From contig NC_053196.1 in assembly GCF_905163445.1 (NCBI RefSeq), positions 10,813,501 to 10,877,500 of the forward strand: a stretch of 64,000 nucleotides of DNA, written 5' to 3'. Each line of letters starts with the position of its first letter. Position 1 is the stretch's first letter. The stretch is from Pararge aegeria (lineage: Eukaryota; Arthropoda; Insecta; Lepidoptera; Nymphalidae). Below, piece after piece: positions 59,441 through 64,000 of this stretch. Both the position numbers and the translations under genes were made by a program. The notes under the pieces are model-generated. The model was not told where the DNA came from. It made no database searches and saw only the letters and a program-made list of their open reading frames with translations.

Positions 59441-59455
59441 TGTGTTTGTACTCAT

Positions 59456-60145
59456 CATCATCATCATCATCATCTCAACCAATTGACGTCCACTGCTGGA
59501 CATAGGTCTTTTTAGGGAGTTCCACAATGCACGGTCCTGGGCCGCTTGCCTCCAACGGCTCCCAGCTACTCGCCTGATGTCATCTGTCCACCTCGTTTGG
59601 GGCCGACCTACGCTGCGTTTACCGGTGCGGGGTCGCCATTCCAGCACCTTAAGACCCCAACGTCCATCGGTTCTCCGAGCTATGTGCCCCGCCCATTGCC
59701 ACTTCAGCTTCGCAACTCGCTGAGCTATGTCGGTAACTCTAGTTCTTCTACGGATCTCCTCATTTCTGATCTGATCACGTAGAGACACTCCTAACATAGC
59801 TCTCTCCATCGCCCGCTGAGTGACTCTGAGCCTTCTTATGAGGCCCATAGTTAGCGACCATGTCTCTGATCCGTAAGTCATCACTGGCAACACGCACTGT
59901 TCGAAGACTTTAGTCTTCAGGCACTGGGGGATTTTGGACGAGAAGATGTCACGAAGTTTCCCGAACGCTGCCCATCCGAGTTGGATTCGGCGGTTTACCT
60001 CTTTCTCGAAATTGGACCTACCTAACTGGATCGTGTGTCCTAGGTATATATACTCGTCTACAATTTCGAGTGCAGAGCTCCCAACAATTATTGGGTGGAG
60101 CGGAACATGAGCGTTAGACATAATTTTCGTCTTGCTCATTGTCAT
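59456..60145 (-). mobile_element. RTE-type LINE: C-terminal reverse-transcriptase fragment
   Basis: An uninterrupted minus-strand frame of about 230 codons ends in a GAT-repeat tail at 59477-59456. It contains the segments EIVDEYIYLGHTIQL, QCVLPVMTYGSETWSL, RRLRVTQRAMERAMLGVSLR and AKLKWQWAGHIARRTDGRW, which are typical of the C-terminal end of insect endonuclease-reverse transcriptase LINEs. The catalytic part should lie upstream (higher coordinates), but the LTR element beginning near 60145 cuts it off. Whether it continues beyond the window cannot be seen. Confidence 0.85.
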
Positions 60146-60256
60146 GTATGGAGTTTTTATATAAGTTTATTACTTTTTATATTGTGACGTTGATATCTGT
60201 CTCCGATTAAATGGTGTAGCGAGCAGCCGTATTTCTATTACTAAGATATTTTTCAG

Positions 60257-60266
60257 TGGCGACGAG
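60257..60266 (+). other. Primer-binding site complementary to tRNA-Ser(GCT)
   Basis: TGGCGACGAG, one base after the LTR-terminal CA. The complement ends CTCGTCGCCA, which fits a tRNA-Ser(GCT) acceptor end carrying CCA. This is the site where minus-strand DNA synthesis is primed. Confidence 0.7.
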
Positions 60267-60319
60267 ATTATAAAGAACTACGAAACACGTAAGGAAAAAG
60301 CAGTAGGTACATAGTCAAG

Positions 60320-63300
60320 ATGTCGATTGGTAAGATTGCAGAGTTTAAGCTCGGGAGCGATAATTGGCGTTTGTACATTGAAAGATTGGAACAGTACTTT
60401 GTAAGTCATAAAATCACAAATGAGTTGTATGTACCAACGCTAATAACAGTTATGGGTGCAAGTACCTATGAATTGTTGGTCAGTTTGTGCACTCCTGACA
60501 AACCAGTTTCAAAAACATTCGCAGAGCTGTCAGACATATTAGGAAATCATTTGGATCCAAAGCCATGCGTATTAGCCGAAAGATTCAAGTTTAGACAGCG
60601 GGGGCAAACAAAAGAAGAAAAAATATCACAATATGTAGCAGATTTGAAGAAATTATCAAAAACGTGTGAGTTTGGGACATGGTTAGAAGAAAGCCTTCGT
60701 GACCAATTGGTTTGTGGCTTGTCGAATGAAACTATACGGCAACGGTTGTTCACAGAGTTGCATTTGAATTTTTCTAAGGCATATCAGCTAGCGTGCAGCA
60801 TGGAAGCAGCTGAAAAAGATGCCGCGCTAGTGGAGACAAAATCTACGATGTTCAGCGGAGTTGGCAATAGCAGTAGTGTCACGGCAGATTGCCAGACCAT
60901 GGCGGGAGCATGGCGGGGCAAGAATGACAGTCAAACGCGGTCGTCGAAAGAACGCCAACAGGGTCAGAGGCAGCGTTCTTTTCTAGTTCGTGAAGCGCCT
61001 TCAACAGAAGTGAAGTCGTCTTCATCATCTAACAGAAGTAGGAGGTTACGATCAGGCAGTGCAAGCAGCGCTTGCAGCGTTTGTGGTGGTGACCATGCAG
61101 CAGTGGGGTGCCGCTATTCTCGGTTTGTGTGCCGAGTCTGTAATCGACAGGGGCACCTAGCCAGGGTCTGTTCGTACCTAACGCATTATAACATGGTTGC
61201 AGCAGAGCCAGTAAGCGAAATAGACTCTAGCAGCGAGGAAGGAAGTGAGGAGGTAATTATCCAAATGAACCAGATTTCAGTGGAAAGTTGTAAACCCATT
61301 CTAATAATGTTGAAGGTTAACAATCATACCTTGAAGATGGAGTGTGATACAGGCAGTGCCGTCTCTTGTATCAGTTTCGACCTGTATTCACAGAAGTTTA
61401 GTGATTCGAGATTAAGTAGATGTAATTTAACTTTAAGATACTATACGGGCGAAGTAGTTCACCCGGTAGGCATGCTACGTCCCTTAGTTAAATATGGAGA
61501 TATTAGTAAATATTTGGATCTATATGTTATCCGGAATGGGAAAACCTTGTTATTGGGTAGGCAATGGATCGTAGAGCTAGGGGTACAATTACCCAGATTT
61601 AACTGCAATAGTGTCGAAGTAAGTGATTTTAATTTATCGGAATTCAGTTCCAGATATTGTGAGGTTTTTGCGGACGGCTTGGGGCGATTCACTGGCGGTA
61701 CGGTTGGTATTCATCTGCGACCGGAAGCGGTACCAGTGTTCATGCGTGCAAGGCCGTTGGCATTCGCGCTGCGCGAGCCAGATGAGCGCGCGCTGGAGCA
61801 GTTGACGCGTGATGGTATCCTCACACCAGTCGACCGCTCCGACTGGGCTACGCCGATAGTACCTGTGGTCAAAAAGGACGGAAATATCCGGATATGCGCT
61901 GATTATAAATTGACGCTAAATAAAAACATTGTAGTGGATCGGTATCCCTTACCAAGAGTAGAAGATCTGCTGGTGCGATTGCACGGAGGAAAACGTTTCA
62001 CTAAGATTGATTTGTCGCAGGCGTATTGTCAATTCGAATTAGACGAGCGTTCGAAGCAATATACGGTAATTAATACTCATAAGGGATTATTTAGATATAA
62101 TAGGTTGGTATTTGGTCTGTCGTCGAGCCCAGGTATATTTCAAAAGAGGTTAGAGGCATTGTTTGCAGATCTGCCTAAAGTAGGTGTCTTCTTAGATGAT
62201 ATAATAATAACAGGTCAGAATAGTGCGGAGCATTTGGATAATTTACATAAAGTTTTTGATCGATTGCAGTCGAGTGGGTTGAGGGTAAAAAAAGAGAAAT
62301 GCAATTTTTTTGCAGAGTCGGTATCTTATTTAGGACACGTTATCAGCAAGACAGGCGTTCATACGTGTCCGGACAAGATCAAGGCTATCGTAAAGACACC
62401 CGCGCCGACTAATGTTTCCGAATTAAGAGCATTCATCGGATTGATTATGTATTACAGCAAGTTCATAAAGAATGTGAGTACCATTATGGCACCGTTATAC
62501 AGTCTCCTAAAGGCGGGGGTTGCATTTGAGTGGAGTAGGGAATGTGAGAACGCCTTTGCGATGGTTAAAAAACAGTTAGTTTCAAGTGATGTATTAGTAC
62601 ACTATTCGATTGACCTGCCTTTGATTCTTACAACTGACGCAAGTAGTGTAGGAATCGGGGCGGTAATTTCGCAGCTCACGGCTGAAGGCGAGCGTCCAGT
62701 AGCGTTTAGTTCGCGCTCTTTATCTTCCAGCGAGCGCGCGTACTCGCAGATCGACCGGGAAGCGCTCAGCATTGTGTTTGGGGTTAGGAAATTTCACCAA
62801 TATTTATATGGAAGGAAGTTTACTTTGAAGACGGATCATAAGCCGCTAACATTTATTTTTGGAAATAAGGTAGGCATCCCGGTTATGGCTGCGTCTCGTT
62901 TACAGAGATGGGCGGTGCTGTTGTCAGGCTATAATTATGATATAGAATTCGTTTCCTCCAGTAAAAACTGTGCTGATGCACTTTCCCGGCTTCCATCACA
63001 TAGCAGTAATATCCGTGAACCTAAGAATGAGGTCACGTATGTGAATTTTGTGGAAGATTTTTTACCGATCACTCATGAGGACATTAAAAAAAAATCATCA
63101 AAAGATTTACTTCTTAGTAAGGTTATGTCTTACATTCAATCTGGGTGGCCAGCTAGTTGTTCTGACGAGCGCATGAGACCATACTATTTACGTCGGCATG
63201 AACTTTATTGTGAGCGGGGTTGCATAATGTGGGGCTATAGGCTTGTTGTACCGGACTCTCTGCAGAAAGGTATCTTAAAACAGTTACATGTTGGCCATTT

Positions 63301-64000
63301 AGGGATAGTAAAAGCTAAATCTTTGGCTCGCAGTTACGTTTGGTGGCCTAATATTGATGCTCAGATTGAAGCGACTTGCAAACAGTGCGAAACGTGCGCC
63401 ATGGAAGCAGATGCTCCACCACGCACAACATCTCAGCCCTGGCCTTATCACCTACAGCCATGGTCACGGCTGCACTTAGATTTCTTAGGTCCTATAAACG
63501 GTAAAACCTTCTTGGTTCTTATTGATTCAACATCTAAATGGCTTGAAATTTTTGAAATGTCGAGTACAAAAGCAACCAGTGTAATAAAGGTTTTGAGGCA
63601 AACTTTTGCTAGGTTTGGTTTACCACTAGAAGTCACGTCAGATCAGGGTCCACCGTTTAGCAGCACAGAATTGAAAAATTTCTTAATGAATAATGGAATT
63701 CGTCAATCATTTTCACCTGCGTACCATCCCTCTTCAAATGGTGCTGCAGAGAACGCTGTCAAGTTATGTAAGCGCGCAATAAGGAAGGCTCAGAGAGATA
63801 ATGTAGATTTGGATGCAGCTTTACAAGCATTTTTACTCGCGTATAGGAACAGCATTCATTGCACCACTGGAGAAAGTCCGGCCGCAATATTACAACGTCG
63901 TGCGCTACGTTCGCGATTCGATTTGCTGCGTAGCGAACGCGCAAGGGCGGACAGAGTACGTGACGAGCAAAGCCGTCAAGTTGCGTTGGCGGGCGGTATT
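60320..64000 (+). CDS. Gag-Pol polyprotein of a Ty3/Gypsy retrotransposon (partial, open at window end)
   Basis: ATG at 60320; the frame is open for 1,227 codons to the last base. Gag (about 1-300) ends with two zinc knuckles: CX2CX3HX4C at 252-264 and CX2CX4HX4C at 271-284. The aspartic protease motif CDTGSA has its Asp at 343. Reverse transcriptase shows KIDLSQAY (Asp 564) and FLDDI (Asp 626-627). RNase H has TTDASSVGIGAV (Asp 773). Integrase has an HHCC zinc site (His 990 and 993; Cys 1020 and 1023) and a DD35E triad at Asp 1054, Asp 1108 and Glu 1144. Gag and pol share one frame with no frameshift. No stop or indel is visible, so the copy looks young and possibly active. Domain order PR-RT-RH-IN places it in Ty3/Gypsy. 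Confidence 0.93.
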   Translation, partial: MSIGKIAEFKLGSDNWRLYIERLEQYFVSHKITNELYVPTLITVMGASTYELLVSLCTPDKPVSKTFAELSDILGNHLDPKPCVLAERFKFRQRGQTKEEKISQYVADLKKLSKTCEFGTWLEESLRDQLVCGLSNETIRQRLFTELHLNFSKAYQLACSMEAAEKDAALVETKSTMFSGVGNSSSVTADCQTMAGAWRGKNDSQTRSSKERQQGQRQRSFLVREAPSTEVKSSSSSNRSRRLRSGSASSACSVCGGDHAAVGCRYSRFVCRVCNRQGHLARVCSYLTHYNMVAAEPVSEIDSSSEEGSEEVIIQMNQISVESCKPILIMLKVNNHTLKMECDTGSAVSCISFDLYSQKFSDSRLSRCNLTLRYYTGEVVHPVGMLRPLVKYGDISKYLDLYVIRNGKTLLLGRQWIVELGVQLPRFNCNSVEVSDFNLSEFSSRYCEVFADGLGRFTGGTVGIHLRPEAVPVFMRARPLAFALREPDERALEQLTRDGILTPVDRSDWATPIVPVVKKDGNIRICADYKLTLNKNIVVDRYPLPRVEDLLVRLHGGKRFTKIDLSQAYCQFELDERSKQYTVINTHKGLFRYNRLVFGLSSSPGIFQKRLEALFADLPKVGVFLDDIIITGQNSAEHLDNLHKVFDRLQSSGLRVKKEKCNFFAESVSYLGHVISKTGVHTCPDKIKAIVKTPAPTNVSELRAFIGLIMYYSKFIKNVSTIMAPLYSLLKAGVAFEWSRECENAFAMVKKQLVSSDVLVHYSIDLPLILTTDASSVGIGAVISQLTAEGERPVAFSSRSLSSSERAYSQIDREALSIVFGVRKFHQYLYGRKFTLKTDHKPLTFIFGNKVGIPVMAASRLQRWAVLLSGYNYDIEFVSSSKNCADALSRLPSHSSNIREPKNEVTYVNFVEDFLPITHEDIKKKSSKDLLLSKVMSYIQSGWPASCSDERMRPYYLRRHELYCERGCIMWGYRLVVPDSLQKGILKQLHVGHLGIVKAKSLARSYVWWPNIDAQIEATCKQCETCAMEADAPPRTTSQPWPYHLQPWSRLHLDFLGPINGKTFLVLIDSTSKWLEIFEMSSTKATSVIKVLRQTFARFGLPLEVTSDQGPPFSSTELKNFLMNNGIRQSFSPAYHPSSNGAAENAVKLCKRAIRKAQRDNVDLDAALQAFLLAYRNSIHCTTGESPAAILQRRALRSRFDLLRSERARADRVRDEQSRQVALAGGI

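Larger units (their letters stand above)
60145..64000 (+). mobile_element. Mag-like Ty3/Gypsy LTR retrotransposon (5' LTR to integrase; runs off window)
   Basis: The 5' LTR is short, about 107-111 bp: it starts TG between 60145 and 60149 and ends CA at 60255, with a TATATAAG box at 60158-60165. One base later comes a primer-binding site, TGGCGACGAG (60257-60266), complementary to the 3' end of tRNA-Ser(GCT). Short LTRs and a tRNA-Ser primer are features of the Mag clade, first described in silkworm. The element interrupts the RTE LINE that occupies 59456-60145. The 3' LTR lies outside the window, so the target duplication cannot be checked. Confidence 0.85.

Noticed and set aside
1..64000. 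CRISPR arrays, operons, defence systems or bacterial-type genes
   Set aside because: Nothing of this kind is present: genes are intron-split with GT-AG boundaries, and every repeat cluster is explained by eukaryotic transposons or microsatellites.

Overview
This is nuclear DNA from an insect, almost certainly a moth or butterfly (Lepidoptera). The window is AT-rich, and its genes are split into short exons by long, transposon-filled introns. It carries several interspersed repeats that I recognise as typical of lepidopteran genomes: tRNA-headed SINEs, RTE-type LINE ends with GAT/ATG tails, a TC...CTAG Helitron and TTAA-flanked piggyBac-type MITEs. Two host protein-coding genes can be assembled exon by exon, each with consistent reading phase.

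Layout. (1) Positions 1-11,150 hold no gene I can support, only decayed repeats. One is a LINE fragment with a 24-bp target duplication; another is a ~153-bp tandem duplication. (2) A GC-rich island at 11.2-11.56 kb ends in a splice donor and looks like the promoter and first exon of gustavus. The next 17 kb would be its first intron. That intron also holds a possible 56-codon secreted-peptide ORF on the minus strand near 13.8 kb. (3) The gustavus/SPSB coding exons lie at 28,619-34,420 (+): four exons, 281 aa, SPRY plus SOCS box. (4) Positions 34.4-40.4 kb form the convergent intergenic or 3'-UTR region, with a hAT-like MITE, hairpins and a 605-bp fold-back TTAA element. (5) A 17-exon minus-strand gene at 59,040-40,411 encodes 1,164 aa and is best read as the centrosome scaffold Spd-2/CEP192. 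Its introns are packed with SINEs, MITEs, LINE tails and a Helitron. (6) From 59.45 kb to the window end, an RTE-type LINE remnant (-) is interrupted by a Mag-like Ty3/Gypsy LTR retrotransposon (+). Its gag-pol frame is open for 1,227 codons and runs off the edge.

The two host genes have different cell roles: gustavus is a ubiquitin-ligase substrate receptor that acts on Vasa in the germ line, and Spd-2 recruits pericentriolar material. They are only convergent neighbours. I see no operon-like or defence-island logic. The most informative observations are about mobile elements: four hAT-like MITE copies with clear 8-bp target duplications (two nested in the same SINE family), a fold-back element with four copies of one palindromic motif, and a LINE tail that appears to supply a splice donor to spd-2. 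On the gene side, gustavus may have an N-terminally extended isoform and an open frame beyond its stop codon.
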